A DNA stretch of 64,000 nt, from positions 248,001 to 312,000 of the forward strand of contig NZ_JAJKFQ010000005.1 in NCBI RefSeq assembly GCF_020966635.1. The letters are read 5' to 3'. The number at the start of each line of letters is the position of its first letter. The first letter of the stretch is position 1. Shown piece by piece: positions 45,560 to 55,805 of this stretch. The notes under the pieces were generated by a model. That model saw only the letters and a program-made list of their open reading frames with translations, had not been told where the DNA came from and made no database searches. The stretch comes from Stieleria sp. JC731. Its GTDB lineage: Bacteria > Planctomycetota > Planctomycetia > Pirellulales > Pirellulaceae. The position numbers and the translations under genes are program-made.

Positions 45560-45885
45560 GATTTCCGGCAGTATTGGGATTCAAAATGAATGTGGCTAAT
45601 TAGTCTATGGAATCCATTCCAACGATTCTGGCGATTGTCAAAGCGATTACCGAACGGAGCGATTACCAACAGAGCGTTCCGCCCCTCAACCTTATTCGCT
45701 CGCATTGTAGAACAGGCCGACCGAGCATTCGAGCAACTGAGCGGTGGGTGGCTGGAAAAGATTGGAATGATACATTGACGATTGGATTTGACGGTAGAAT
45801 CCGTCTGAAATCCAAAAGAGCTACCCCATGAAACTCAGATATGGGGTCAAGATCGAAACGACTTACAAAGGTGAACAACTTGTCC
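45560..45885. other. Divergent intergenic region
   Basis: About 326 bp between the divergent TIM-barrel and DUF1080 genes; expected to hold both promoters. Nothing clear was picked out. Confidence 0.35.
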
Positions 45886-46503
45886 ATGACACAACGCACT
45901 CTCAGTCTGGTCGCAGCATTGATGCTGGTTCTCGGTTCGACAGCCTCTGCCGAAGAAGGAAAGTGGATTTCCTTGTTCGATGGCAAAACCCTAGACGGTT
46001 GGCAAAAGGTCGGAAACGATGATAGCCACTGGGAAGTCAAAGACGGTGCGATCCATGGCACTGGCAACCCTTCAATGCTGGTCACGACCACCGGCCCTTA
46101 CAAAAACTTTCGCTACCGCGCTGAAGTGAAAATCAACGACGGTGGCAATTCGGGTTTGTACTTCCGCACCAAAGCCAAGCCTGGCTTCCTGGATGGCTAT
46201 GAGGCACAAATCGACAGCACACACACAGACCCGATTCGTACCGGATCGATCTACGGCATGTGCCATGTCTACAAACAGGTTTCAAAACCTGACACTTGGT
46301 TCACCTACGAATTGGAAGTGCGTGACGACAACTGGCGCGGACGCGATATGACTCGTATCAAAGTCACCATTGATGGCGACGAATTGTACGAATACTTGGA
46401 CTTCGACAAGACCTTCAAACAAGGTCACTTCGCGTTCCAACAACACGATCCAGGCAGTGTTGTCGACATCCGCAAAGTTGAAGTGATGCCTTTGGAAGAC
46501 TGA
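45886..46503 (+). CDS. DUF1080 (3-keto-disaccharide hydrolase family) secreted protein
   Basis: A 205-residue protein starting at ATG 45886; an earlier in-frame ATG at 45841 would place extra residues before the signal peptide (RTLSLVAALMLVLGSTASAEE). The mature part is a DUF1080 concanavalin-like domain: WISLFDGKTLDGWQKVGND, WEVKDGAIHGTGNPSMLV, YRAEVKINDGGNSGLYFRTK and GHFAFQQHDPGSVVDIRKVE. DUF1080 proteins act on glycosides including 3-keto-sugars. A strong terminator lies 32 bp past the stop. Confidence 0.9.
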   Translation: MTQRTLSLVAALMLVLGSTASAEEGKWISLFDGKTLDGWQKVGNDDSHWEVKDGAIHGTGNPSMLVTTTGPYKNFRYRAEVKINDGGNSGLYFRTKAKPGFLDGYEAQIDSTHTDPIRTGSIYGMCHVYKQVSKPDTWFTYELEVRDDNWRGRDMTRIKVTIDGDELYEYLDFDKTFKQGHFAFQQHDPGSVVDIRKVEVMPLED

Positions 46504-46534
46504 TCGATCAGTCGCCAGCCCGATCAAACTTGCA

Positions 46535-46568
46535 AACGCAGTTCTCAGCACCGAGGACTGCGTTTTTT
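46535..46568 (+). terminator. Rho-independent terminator
   Basis: AACGCAGTTCTC (46535-46546) pairs with GAGGACTGCGTT (46553-46564), one wobble, 6-nt loop, followed by a T-run (46563-46568). It ends the DUF1080 transcript. Confidence 0.92.
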
Positions 46569-46735
46569 CGTATCGGAATACAGGCTGACGATACAACGGG
46601 CTACGCGATTCAACGCGCTTGGAAGGGTGTTTTGTGCAGCGTGCTTCTAAACTCGGTACGCTTTGTAGCTTGGGATCGCTCTCGATCCGCATGAAATCGC
46701 AAACATCCCTCCCCTCTCCTTTCTAAGCTCCCGCC

Positions 46736-47899
46736 ATGAAGATACAGCACTGTTTTGCTTCTCTCGTTTTGTCTTTTTTCTGCCTCACTGCGTCAGCGCA
46801 AGTGGCTTCGCCAGCTGCGATCGGAAATCTTGATCCCGAAATGGCGCAGCCAACTCAGGTGTCCGAAGGTATTGCGTGGTACGACGTGACTGGCTGGGGA
46901 GTTGAAGGCCGGATTCTTCCCGATCAGAAACGGTTGCGATGGTTTGATAGGCTTCCAGAGTCGGCTGAAAAGTCAGTGACTTCAAACGTCTGGAATCTCA
47001 GTCGACACTCCGCCGGAATGATGGTTCGGTTTAAGACCGATGCCACCGACATTCACGTTCACTACAAATTGCTTCATGGCAACTTGGCAATGCCGCACAT
47101 GCCAGCGACCGGAGTTAGCGGAATCGATCTCTATGCCAGAAATTCAGACGGGCAATGGCGATGGGTTCAGGTCACACGTCCGTCTAGCCAGGAGATCAAG
47201 ACGAAAATTGTTGGCGGTATCGCTGGCGCTGAAAACGAGCCCGATGGGATGCGAGAATTCGCTGCCTACCTGCCGCTCTACAACGGTGTTGATTCGCTGA
47301 GTATCGGTGTGCCCGAAGGCAAACGCTTTGAAGCACAAAACCCTCGCGAAAAACCCATCGTGTTCTACGGAACGAGTATCACTCATGGAGCGTGCGCAAG
47401 CCGGCCAGGAATGGTTCACACCGCAATTCTTGGTCGTCAGTTCGATCTTCCGGTCGTCAATCTCGGCTTTTCCGGCAACGGCAAAATGCATGAAGAAGTC
47501 GGCGACTATTTGATTCAGGTCGATGCAGCGGTCTATGTCATCGATTGTCTTCCGAATATGAACGCCGCGATGGTGCAGGAGCGATGTATCCCCCTGGTTC
47601 GGCAACTGCGCGAGGCGAAACCGAAGACTCCGATCGTTTTGGTCGAAGACCGACGAAATACCAACAGCTGGATTCTTCCTGCACGAGATGCTCATCACAG
47701 TGCCAATCATGCGGCACTGAAAGCGGCGTTCGAAGAATTGCAATCAGCCGGTGTTGAGAACCTGTTTTATATCTCTGGAGACGAGCTCTACGGAACCGAT
47801 GCTGATGGGGCTACAGACGGCTCGCATGCCAGCGATCTTGGTTTCAAAAGGCAGGCCGATATCTTTGCACCAGTCTTGCGAAAAGCTCTGGACCTGTAG
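46736..47899 (+). CDS. Secreted SGNH hydrolase with GxDLY domain
   Basis: A 387-residue protein with a signal peptide (IQHCFASLVLSFFCLTASA). Residues about 40-195 are the GxDLY N-terminal domain (VSGIDLYARNSDGQW; the G-x-D-L-Y motif is kept). The SGNH/GDSL domain begins at about 205: PIVFYGTSITHGACASRPG with nucleophile Ser214, then NLGFSGNGKMH with the Gly/Asn block, and DGSHASDLGF with Asp361 and His364 as the rest of the triad. It most likely deacylates or desulfates a polysaccharide side chain outside the cytoplasm. Confidence 0.9.
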   Translation: MKIQHCFASLVLSFFCLTASAQVASPAAIGNLDPEMAQPTQVSEGIAWYDVTGWGVEGRILPDQKRLRWFDRLPESAEKSVTSNVWNLSRHSAGMMVRFKTDATDIHVHYKLLHGNLAMPHMPATGVSGIDLYARNSDGQWRWVQVTRPSSQEIKTKIVGGIAGAENEPDGMREFAAYLPLYNGVDSLSIGVPEGKRFEAQNPREKPIVFYGTSITHGACASRPGMVHTAILGRQFDLPVVNLGFSGNGKMHEEVGDYLIQVDAAVYVIDCLPNMNAAMVQERCIPLVRQLREAKPKTPIVLVEDRRNTNSWILPARDAHHSANHAALKAAFEELQSAGVENLFYISGDELYGTDADGATDGSHASDLGFKRQADIFAPVLRKALDL

Positions 47900-47952
47900 C
47901 TGAATTGCTAAACTAGCCCTTCAAATTACTTTCCTGTTCAAAAGGCACTGCC

Positions 47953-49965
47953 ATGCGTCTGATACCGAGAATGCTTGCCGCATTCACGATCGCTTCTACC
48001 TGCCAGTTTGTATCGGCTCAAGAATCTGCTCAGCAAGGACGCAAGTACTTGCTCGATCGGGTCGACGATGTCGCGATTGTTCAGCTTTATGTCGATGGCT
48101 TCGAGCAGCTTCCGCTGCGTGAAAAGACGCTTATTTATCACCTTTCACAAGCTGCCATTGCGGGAAGAGATATCTATATCGATCAGCGATACCGGTACTC
48201 GCTGACGATTCGGAACTTGCTTGAAGGCGTGCTCGAACACCCGGGCGGTATTGATCCGAGCACACTCGGTGCGATCGAGAAATACATGAAGCTATTCTGG
48301 GTGAACAATGGGCCACACAGTTCTTTGACTGCCAAAAAGAATCTGCTCGAATGCGATCCCGAGGCTTTGGAAACGGCCGTTGAACAAGCATTGCAAAATG
48401 GCGCGACCTTCACGGTCGGAGCTGATGAGATGGAGCCGTTGCTCGATGAGCTCGCCCCAGTCTTTTTTGATGAAGACTATGAATCGCATGTGACGCAAAA
48501 GTCGCCACCGGACGGTCGCGACATCATGATCGCGAGTGTCAACAACCTCTACGACAACGTCACCACCAGTGACATCGAAGGGTTTGATGAGCAATTCCCG
48601 TTGAATTCAAAGCTGGTCAAGCAGTCCGATGGAACTCTTGTCGAACAGGTCTACCGGATGGGGCTTGATCAGCATGTTCCCGCGGGACTGTATGCCGAGC
48701 AAATCAGCGAGATCGTACGCCATCTGGAGGCTGCGGTGCCCTACGCAACGCCCAAGATGGCACGTGCAATCGGGGCTTTGATTCACTACTACAAAACGGG
48801 TGAAGCGAAAGACTTCTACGAATACAACATCGCGTGGGTCGACGACAAAGACAGTCCTGTCGATACGATTAACGGCTTTATCGAAGTCTATATGGACCCA
48901 CGCGGGATGAAAGGCTCATGGGAAGCGGCGGTGTACTTCAACGACCCGATCAAAATGGACATGATCGAGAAGTTCGCCGACAACGCCCAGTGGTTCGAGG
49001 ATCATATGCCTTACGAAAAACAGTTTCGAAAGGCCAACGTCAAAGGCATCTCGGCAAAAGCCATTCAGGTTGTCATGGAGACCGGTGATTCTGGGCCCGT
49101 CACACCAATCGGAATCAATCTGCCAAACGATCCCGTGATCCGCCAGCGTTACGGAAGCAAATCAGTTTCGCTAAGCAACGTGATGGAAGCGTACGACAAG
49201 TCCGGTTCAAAAGCAGCACGCTCGGAATTCTGTTTTGATGAGGCCGAGGCGGCGCGCGCTGACAAATGGAAATCGGAAGCCTTGGCACTGGAAGTCAACA
49301 TGCACGAAGTGATCGGGCACGCATCGGGGCAAGTTAATGAAGGTGTCGATCCAGCGATTTCGATCAAAGAGTACTATAGTGCACTGGAAGAGGGACGCGC
49401 CGATTTGGTCGCTTTGTACTTCATCGGCAACGAAAAACTGGTGGAGCTGGGGTTGGTCGCGAACCAGAATGAGTTGCAAGAATTACAGCTCGCCGCGTAC
49501 GAGGCATACACTCGCAACGCGATGACTCAACTGCGTCGGATCAAAGACGGTACGACCATCGAAGAAGATCATATGCGAAACCGTCAGATGATCGTCAGTT
49601 GGTTGGCGGCAAATACCAAAGCGATCCAAGTCGAAGAACGCGACGGTAAAACGTACTTTCGCGTCGCAAGCGTTCAAGAGTGGCATGAAGGTGTCGGGCG
49701 GTTGCTCGCTGAAGTCCAGCGGATCAAATCCGAAGGCGACCGTCCGTCCGCTGAACGTCTGATGAAACGCTATGCGATCGATATCAACGTCGAACTCAGG
49801 GACGAAGTGTTGCAGCGGTACGCTGATCTGGATCCACCGGCCTACACCGGATTTGTTCAGCCAACTTTGACGCCAGTCCGCGATTCCGACGGGGCGATCA
49901 CGGATGTGGTGATTTCCTATCCGATGGATCTTAAAAAGCAGATGTTGGAATGGTCCGACAATTAA
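47953..49965 (+). CDS. Secreted dipeptidyl peptidase III family (M49) metallopeptidase
   Basis: A 670-residue protein with a signal peptide (MLAAFTIASTCQFVSA). The M49 zinc motif HEVIGH is at residues 451-456 (family pattern HExxGH); the third ligand region is LEEGRADLVALYF with Glu479/480. The length fits DPP III. Most characterised DPP III proteins are cytoplasmic; the visible signal sequence suggests a periplasmic form here. It is likely to release dipeptides from the N-terminus of peptides. The gene ends 5 bp from the convergent TauE/SafE gene. Confidence 0.9.
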   Translation: MRLIPRMLAAFTIASTCQFVSAQESAQQGRKYLLDRVDDVAIVQLYVDGFEQLPLREKTLIYHLSQAAIAGRDIYIDQRYRYSLTIRNLLEGVLEHPGGIDPSTLGAIEKYMKLFWVNNGPHSSLTAKKNLLECDPEALETAVEQALQNGATFTVGADEMEPLLDELAPVFFDEDYESHVTQKSPPDGRDIMIASVNNLYDNVTTSDIEGFDEQFPLNSKLVKQSDGTLVEQVYRMGLDQHVPAGLYAEQISEIVRHLEAAVPYATPKMARAIGALIHYYKTGEAKDFYEYNIAWVDDKDSPVDTINGFIEVYMDPRGMKGSWEAAVYFNDPIKMDMIEKFADNAQWFEDHMPYEKQFRKANVKGISAKAIQVVMETGDSGPVTPIGINLPNDPVIRQRYGSKSVSLSNVMEAYDKSGSKAARSEFCFDEAEAARADKWKSEALALEVNMHEVIGHASGQVNEGVDPAISIKEYYSALEEGRADLVALYFIGNEKLVELGLVANQNELQELQLAAYEAYTRNAMTQLRRIKDGTTIEEDHMRNRQMIVSWLAANTKAIQVEERDGKTYFRVASVQEWHEGVGRLLAEVQRIKSEGDRPSAERLMKRYAIDINVELRDEVLQRYADLDPPAYTGFVQPTLTPVRDSDGAITDVVISYPMDLKKQMLEWSDN

Positions 49966-49969
49966 TCGC

Positions 49970-50719
49970 TTAAAAGATGCCAATCAGTCGAATTGCCGCA
50001 ATCGCTGTGAAGGCAAGCAGGATCCCGTTGAACAGCTGCTGGGAGACTCGTGTGACCAGCCAGCGGCCGAAGAAAATTCCGGCCGGGATCGCAGTTGCCA
50101 TCACAGCACCGACGGCAAGCGATGAAGACGTGATCAATCCCAAGTTGTAGCTAAGCGGCAGTTTCAACACATTCAAGACGAGGAAAAGCCAAGCTGCCGT
50201 ACCGATCAGTTCCCACTTCGGCAAGTTGATCGCGATCAGATAAAGTGCGACGACAGGCCCGGCGGCATTGGCCAGCATCGTCGTCAAACCTGCCAGAAAC
50301 CCGAGGCAAATCGCGAATGCGGTTGAATGCGGGATTTGATCAAACCAATACGGCTTGGACATTCGAACCACTTGGACGCCTGTTAGCACCAAAATAATGA
50401 TGCCCACCAACCGTTTGAAAATGTTTTCGTCTAGGACATCCATCAGCTGCCAGCCGACCAAGATGCCGACCAACGTTGGCGGAAGCAGCCGTCGAACATG
50501 AGACCAGTCGGCTTTGCGACCGAAAACTTTGATCGCAAAAAGATCGCCGACAACGAGCATCGGTAGAAGCACTCCGGTGGACTGCTTTGCACCGAAGACC
50601 CATGCATAGACCACCACATGGAACATGCTGATACCGGGAAAACCCGACTTGGATATCCCGATCCCCATCGCACCCAAGAAAAGCAGTACAAATTCGAGGG
50701 GCGAAAGGTCGGCGAGCAT
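49970..50719 (-). CDS. TauE/SafE family sulfite/organosulfonate exporter-like permease
   Basis: A 249-residue membrane protein with about eight hydrophobic spans and the family hallmarks GAMGIGISKSGFPGISMFHV, VGDLFAIKVFGRKADW (loop), FLAGLTTMLANAAGPVVALY and the final GRWLVTRVSQQLFN. The family carries sulfite, sulfonates or related anions; the substrate here is unknown. It is convergent with the M49 peptidase; stop codons are 4 bp apart. Confidence 0.9.
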   Translation of the reverse strand: MLADLSPLEFVLLFLGAMGIGISKSGFPGISMFHVVVYAWVFGAKQSTGVLLPMLVVGDLFAIKVFGRKADWSHVRRLLPPTLVGILVGWQLMDVLDENIFKRLVGIIILVLTGVQVVRMSKPYWFDQIPHSTAFAICLGFLAGLTTMLANAAGPVVALYLIAINLPKWELIGTAAWLFLVLNVLKLPLSYNLGLITSSSLAVGAVMATAIPAGIFFGRWLVTRVSQQLFNGILLAFTAIAAIRLIGIF

Positions 50720-50790
50720 GACTTTAAAGCGGTGTGAAGCGTGATGTGGTCAATCGAGGCAACTGACCATAGCGTTTGGTCACCGGTTCG

Positions 50791-52110
50791 TTAACTGGGA
50801 TAGACCCAGTCGCCGCGGTATTCCCGCCGCATCAAAGCGGCTGCTTCGGCATCACCGGGGATCGTTTGTTTGTCCGCGTCCCATCGAACGCTGCGACCAA
50901 GCTTCATCGAAAGCATTCCCAGCAAGCTTAGCGTTGTTGCTTGATGTCCGACTTCAATTCCAGCGACAGGCTTTTTGCCCGATCCGATGGAACTTAAGAA
51001 GTCTGCCCACAACAACTGAATGTTGTGGCCGTCGGGTTCTTGCAGCTTGGCATCTTCGTGAATGACAGGTTTTTTGTCGTCGGCCGGATAAAAGGTCCAC
51101 CCGTCACGCCACCCAAGATGCACCGTGCCTTTGGTGCCGTAAAAGTAGCATCCGACGCTGGACTGTTCGGGACCTTTGCCAGCGAATTTTCGATGTTCCC
51201 AGTAGGCTGTGAACTTCTCGAACTGATAAACCGCCACTTGGTGATCGGGGGCATCGGTTGTTTGTTCTTGGTCGTTTAAGACGGCCGTGCCGGCGATGGG
51301 ACGACCTCCGGTCGAATAGACCGATGTCGGTGCTTCTTGGTCAGCCCACCAAAGGACTTGGTCCAACCAGTGCACACCCCAGTCACCTAGCGTCCCGTTG
51401 GCAAAGTCGAGGAAATTCCTAAAACCGCCTGGATGAATTCGACGACAGAAGGGGCGCATGGGTGCTGGTCCGCAGTACATGTCCCAGTTGAGATTTTCGG
51501 GCGGCTCGCTGTTTCGTGTGGGGCGTTCTTCGCCACCGCGCGAATGCACGAACATTTTGACCGAACCGATTTTACCGGCGCCGCCATCTTTAAGAAACTT
51601 CATTCCGGAGACATGGTGTGGTCCGATTCGGCGATGAAGTCCGACTTGGACGATTCGATCGGAAGCGTTGGCGGTCTTAACCATTGCCTTGCTTTCGTCG
51701 ATCGTGTGACCGGTCGGCTTTTCGATAAAGACATGGGCACCTGCATTGATCGCTGCGATGGTTTGCAGTGCATGCCAATGGTCGGGAGTCGCGATGATTG
51801 CGACTTCGATATCTTCTTTTTCGAAAAGCTCGCGATAGTCGACGTAGGTCTTGGGCGTGTCGCCACACAGGTCGGTGACCTCTTCCGCATTGATTTCAAG
51901 ACGGTCGGTATCGACATCACATAGTGCTACGACCTTTGTTTGTCCGGCTGACAGTGCTTCGCGGAGGATATTCATTCCCCACCAACCCGAACCGATCAAC
52001 GCGGTGCGGTACTTTTTGTCTTTCGATGCGGCATGAATAGCCGGTGCGGACGATACGGTGGCCGCTGCGGCTGCCGTTCCGGCCAGAAAGCTTCGTCGTT
52101 TCAAGTTCAT
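50791..52110 (-). CDS. Tat-exported Gfo/Idh/MocA family oxidoreductase
   Basis: A 439-residue protein from ATG 52110 (a GTG at 52152 would extend it ahead of the signal). The Tat signal is LKRRSFLAGTAAAAATVSSA. The Rossmann part reads KYRTALIGSGWWGMNIL and VVALCDVDTDRLE; the signature EDIEVAIIATPDHWHALQTI and GAHVFIEKPTGHTIDESKAM follows, with the catalytic Lys in EKPTG. The C-terminal domain includes FLDFANGTLGDWGVHWLDQV. Family members oxidise or epimerise sugars with NAD(P). The gene ends 74 bp from the next minus-strand gene. Confidence 0.92.
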   Translation of the reverse strand: MNLKRRSFLAGTAAAAATVSSAPAIHAASKDKKYRTALIGSGWWGMNILREALSAGQTKVVALCDVDTDRLEINAEEVTDLCGDTPKTYVDYRELFEKEDIEVAIIATPDHWHALQTIAAINAGAHVFIEKPTGHTIDESKAMVKTANASDRIVQVGLHRRIGPHHVSGMKFLKDGGAGKIGSVKMFVHSRGGEERPTRNSEPPENLNWDMYCGPAPMRPFCRRIHPGGFRNFLDFANGTLGDWGVHWLDQVLWWADQEAPTSVYSTGGRPIAGTAVLNDQEQTTDAPDHQVAVYQFEKFTAYWEHRKFAGKGPEQSSVGCYFYGTKGTVHLGWRDGWTFYPADDKKPVIHEDAKLQEPDGHNIQLLWADFLSSIGSGKKPVAGIEVGHQATTLSLLGMLSMKLGRSVRWDADKQTIPGDAEAAALMRREYRGDWVYPS

Positions 52111-52179
52111 ATTCGCCGTTGGGTCGGGATCGTTTTTGTGTTCGCGTGTCACCCCAGGGCAACAGGATGGCCGCCTAGT

Positions 52180-53394
52180 TTACTCGCGGCAATCGATACA
52201 AACGACCTCGCCATGGACGGTTCGGCAATAGATTTTTTGATCGGAGAAAACCGGCGCGGTCCAGCACTTGCCCTCCAACGCCTTTGTCTCCGAAGTCGGG
52301 CTCCAACCTTCGGAAGTTGCCGGCGCGGTGATTAGCATCCCGTCTTCAGTCAACACAATCAGATCGTCGCCAACCATTGCAATGCCGCCCGGTCGCAAGT
52401 CATCCTCGGACCAATCGATTTCCCCGGTTTCAAAGTCCATGCATCGGAGGCTCGCGCCGGTTTCCATATCGCCATCAATCCCATAGAGCTTTCCTTTGAA
52501 CAGGATTGAGCCATGGATTTGATTTTTCATTTCCTTGTTTTTCCAGACCGTCTCGGGCTCAGCCGTGTCTATTGAGAATAGACCTGCGCCCCGGTTGTAG
52601 CCCGACGACAAAAACAGCTTCTTGTCCTTGATGATCGGATCGGCCGCATTGCAGTTGAAACTGGTCAGCCAACGAATCGACCAAAGCTCTTCACCGGATT
52701 CAACCTCGACAGCTTTGTACGACTTTCCGGATGCGATCACGATGGCTGCTGGATTCGAATTTGGAATGGGGACCGGAGTCGCATAGCCACATTCGCGATC
52801 TTTGGATTTCCAAAGCAATTGGCCGTCGGACTTTTGCATCGCTATCCCGGCTTCGCCCAGATTGATAAGCAGCTTGTTGCCGATCACCAACGGAGCGGCT
52901 GAGCAGCCCCAGCCTGGCAAGCGGATACCGGTTTCGTCAGGCAGCGACACTTTCCAGATCAGCTCGCCGGATTTCAGGTCAAGACAGAAGACTTCACCCA
53001 TTCGGCTGAGCACATAGACGTGGTCTGAGTCGATCGTTGGGGTTGACGTTGGTCCGCCTTCGAAATCACGGTCATCAAGCGGCGCAGCGAACTGAAACGT
53101 CCAGGCGGCTTCACCGGTTTTTTGATCAAACGCGGTCACGACGGAATTATCACCGACATGCCCCATCGTGATCACAAGCCCCTTGCCGGTGACGAAAGAT
53201 GAAAACCCAATCCCAACCGATGATCGCCAAAGAACCTTCGCACCGCCATCAGGAAAAACACCCGACCACGAGCCTCCGTCCGCGATGCCGTCCAGATTAG
53301 GACCTCGCCAGCGGTACCACTCCTCGGCACCGGCCAATGAGACCAGTGGGAGCGTCGCAAGTAAGAGTGACAGCAGTTGATGCCGAAAGGACAT
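52180..53394 (-). CDS. PQQ-like beta-propeller protein (BamB-like)
   Basis: A 404-residue protein from ATG 53394 with a signal peptide (HQLLSLLLATLPLVSLAGA). An earlier in-frame start would add 54 residues ahead of it. The propeller begins WYRWRGPNLDGIADGGSW, then repeats of the Trp-docking type (VTAFDQKTGEAAWTFQFA, VFCLDLKSGELIWKVSLP, SYKAVEVESGEELWSIRWL). Such exported proteins are common next to sugar oxidoreductases in planctomycetes. The gap of 69 bp to the Gfo/Idh gene suggests an operon. Its exact role is unknown. Confidence 0.9.
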   Translation of the reverse strand: MSFRHQLLSLLLATLPLVSLAGAEEWYRWRGPNLDGIADGGSWSGVFPDGGAKVLWRSSVGIGFSSFVTGKGLVITMGHVGDNSVVTAFDQKTGEAAWTFQFAAPLDDRDFEGGPTSTPTIDSDHVYVLSRMGEVFCLDLKSGELIWKVSLPDETGIRLPGWGCSAAPLVIGNKLLINLGEAGIAMQKSDGQLLWKSKDRECGYATPVPIPNSNPAAIVIASGKSYKAVEVESGEELWSIRWLTSFNCNAADPIIKDKKLFLSSGYNRGAGLFSIDTAEPETVWKNKEMKNQIHGSILFKGKLYGIDGDMETGASLRCMDFETGEIDWSEDDLRPGGIAMVGDDLIVLTEDGMLITAPATSEGWSPTSETKALEGKCWTAPVFSDQKIYCRTVHGEVVCIDCRE

Positions 53395-53781
53395 AGGCAC
53401 GCGATCGTCATTCGTGTGGGAAGAAATTCGAAAATTGTGATGCAAGAAATCTTTACGGATGAAACCTTTCTCGCCGGCGTACAGCATATCTACCGCGGGC
53501 GAAATTCGTCGATGGGCGAGGTTTTTTTGCAAAGTCAGCTGGCTGCGGAAAGTCAACTCGCCTTCGCAACCTCGAAAGCAATCACTCGCTCAATTCGCGA
53601 AATCGTGCACCTCGGATTACCTTTGTTTTCTGTCTTGGCGATCAATTTCGGCCTCAGGAAGCGAATGCCGGATCTGGGCAGTGGAAATTTCTAAATTTCT
53701 GCCCAAACGAACGCAGATTGACTACACCTATGTGTTGGTTGTTCTGTAAATCCTGATGTCGAGCATCACCATGGCTCGCCC
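53395..53781. other. Intergenic region
   Basis: About 390 bp holding the promoter region of the propeller gene (minus) and DUF1294 gene (plus). No gene or hairpin is supported. Confidence 0.35.
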
Positions 53782-54135
53782 GTGTGTCTGACCAACTTTG
53801 TATGCCACAGTTCGGCGAAGATTAAATTGATTTCAAGTTTTCACGCATCGCTCATCTATGGCTTGATTGTGCTCTCATTTAGCGTGGTCACGTTCGTCGT
53901 CTATGCTGTCGACAAAAGATGTGCACAAGCAGATCGGAGGCGGGTTCCGGAAAATACGCTGCATCTGCTTTCACTGCTCGGCGGCTGGCCGGGGGCTTGG
54001 ATCGCACAACGCGTTGTTCGGCACAAAACGAAGAAGCGTTCATTTCAAATCGTTTTCTTCTTGACCGTTGCGGCTCATCTATCGGCCGTCGGAACTCTGC
54101 TCTACTTGCGATTTTGGAAAGGTTGGTTCGCATAG
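53782..54135 (+). CDS. DUF1294 small membrane protein
   Basis: A 117-residue protein that starts GTG (or a later TTG in frame); the true start is uncertain. Two to three membrane spans: SLIYGLIVLSFSVVTFVVYA, then the DUF1294 core AVDKRCAQADRRRVPENTLH, LLGGWPGAWIAQRVVRHKTK, RSFQIVFFLTVAAHL. Family members are usually 90-120 residues and often fused to cold-shock domains; no such domain here. The function is unknown. Confidence 0.85.
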   Translation: MCLTNFVCHSSAKIKLISSFHASLIYGLIVLSFSVVTFVVYAVDKRCAQADRRRVPENTLHLLSLLGGWPGAWIAQRVVRHKTKKRSFQIVFFLTVAAHLSAVGTLLYLRFWKGWFA

Positions 54136-54352
54136 TGGAAAGCTCAGGCAGCAGATTCCATTTGCAAACCGAAAAAACGCGTCAGTCACGGGATTCGAGC
54201 TTGGCCCAATATCGCTATTGATAGCTCTCTAGGATAAATTGGCTTTCCAAAATTGACCGGTGTGATCTGCCTGCGAGTACTCGGCAACGCTTCTTGCCAG
54301 ACGCCTGATTCTGAAACATTGGTCCCAGCCTCAATTTCCCGCCACGGCTTCA

Positions 54353-55771
54353 ATGGACCGACTTTCAGTTTCTCGCGAAGAGAACGCAAAGTTCTCGACA
54401 TCAATCGCAGGGATCTTGATCGGTGCGAATATTAGCGGCGTCGCATTGAGCTATCTGTTGATGCTGTATTTGGCTAGGAGCCTTGCGCCGGAAGAGTTCG
54501 ATGGTTTCGTTGGTGCGATTGCTGTGCTAATGATGTTTGGTGCCCTAAGCGAAGCAGGAGTCGGAAAGTACGCTTACAAACGGATCCCGTTGGCGGCTGA
54601 GGCTGAGGATCACAATCAACGCCATGCCTACGTGGTGTTTGCGGCTTGGATGGTGTTTTTTGTTAGTTCGCTGTTTGTCGCACTAGGGATTCTGTTGGAA
54701 TCCAGTTTTGTTCGTGGTGCCGTCGAGATGACTTCGGTGACCGCGGTTCTGTTTATTCCCGCTATCGCCGGATGTGGTGTCGCAGTCGATCTATTGATCG
54801 CAAGTCGTTCTGCGGTAATCGGAACATTGATCGCGCGGTTGATGGTTCCGCTGGTCACGCTATCGCTAACGATTGCTGGCGTGATGTCGATCAAAAGATT
54901 CGACGGTACTGCTGCAGTGGTCTGCTTCGGAATCGGCAGCTCCGTCGGATTGGTTGTTTGCTATTGGCTTTTAAAAGGGCGGCAAGATTCACTGGGCCAA
55001 GAACCGACGGACACCAATTTCGCTGAAGAAGACTCAGGCGATCTCTCAATACCTGAAGCGTCCGAGTCAAGAAAGCTACGGCTTATTTGGCCAGAAGGGC
55101 TGAGCATCCGAAGGGCTGAATGGATCCATTGGACTTATCGAAGCCTGTCGTACTTTGCAATCGGATGTGCGGTCACATGGTTGTTCAAAGCACCTTTGGT
55201 CGTTCTGCACCACTTGCCACACTCTGCGGCAGAATTGGGTTTGTTGGCACCTGCGTTTGAAACGGGTTGCCTTGTGCTCCTGCTGTCGAAGTCCGCCGAC
55301 AAATACTACTTTCCCATGCTGGCCGTCGCGATCGATACCGGGGATCTGAAATCTGACATGAAGTTGCGACGCCGCCGACAGGCGATTGTTGGCGGTGCGG
55401 CTTTGGTCTTTTGGGTGATCGTTTATCAATTAGGCGATTCGATCTTGTCACTTTTTGGATCACAATTCGTGCAGTCTCACACGGCCCTGATTTGGGTCGC
55501 GTCCGGAGCATGTGTCTGGACGTTGTTTTCGCTTTCGCCCACGGCATTGCTATTTATGCGACGTTCCAAGCAGTTGGCAGCGAACCTGCTGTTCCATTCG
55601 ATCGCAATGGTGATCCTAATTCCGATCGCGTTCCGAGATTCCGGAAACGACGGTGTGGCCTGTGTCTTTGCGGTTTGTCTGGCTTCAGCAGCAACGATTG
55701 CAAAAATCCAAGAAGTCCACGCGTGGAAATCTCAACTCGCTATGTCAGCGACTGCTGTTCAAGCAAATTAG
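54353..55771 (+). CDS. Oligosaccharide/polysaccharide flippase (Wzx-like)
   Basis: A 472-residue polytopic membrane protein with about 12-14 spans. The opening TSIAGILIGANISGVALSYL and LMLYLARSLAPEEFDGFVGA match flippases of the MOP/MATE superfamily that move undecaprenyl-linked oligosaccharide or LPS units across the inner membrane. A hydrophilic loop (about 205-245) holds acidic residues. The gene stands alone, 218 bp after DUF1294 and convergent with the DUF1552 gene. The polysaccharide is unknown. Confidence 0.85.
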   Translation: MDRLSVSREENAKFSTSIAGILIGANISGVALSYLLMLYLARSLAPEEFDGFVGAIAVLMMFGALSEAGVGKYAYKRIPLAAEAEDHNQRHAYVVFAAWMVFFVSSLFVALGILLESSFVRGAVEMTSVTAVLFIPAIAGCGVAVDLLIASRSAVIGTLIARLMVPLVTLSLTIAGVMSIKRFDGTAAVVCFGIGSSVGLVVCYWLLKGRQDSLGQEPTDTNFAEEDSGDLSIPEASESRKLRLIWPEGLSIRRAEWIHWTYRSLSYFAIGCAVTWLFKAPLVVLHHLPHSAAELGLLAPAFETGCLVLLLSKSADKYYFPMLAVAIDTGDLKSDMKLRRRRQAIVGGAALVFWVIVYQLGDSILSLFGSQFVQSHTALIWVASGACVWTLFSLSPTALLFMRRSKQLAANLLFHSIAMVILIPIAFRDSGNDGVACVFAVCLASAATIAKIQEVHAWKSQLAMSATAVQAN

Positions 55772-55805
55772 GTTCGGCACCAATGAGTGCAGCAAAGCAT
55801 CGTGG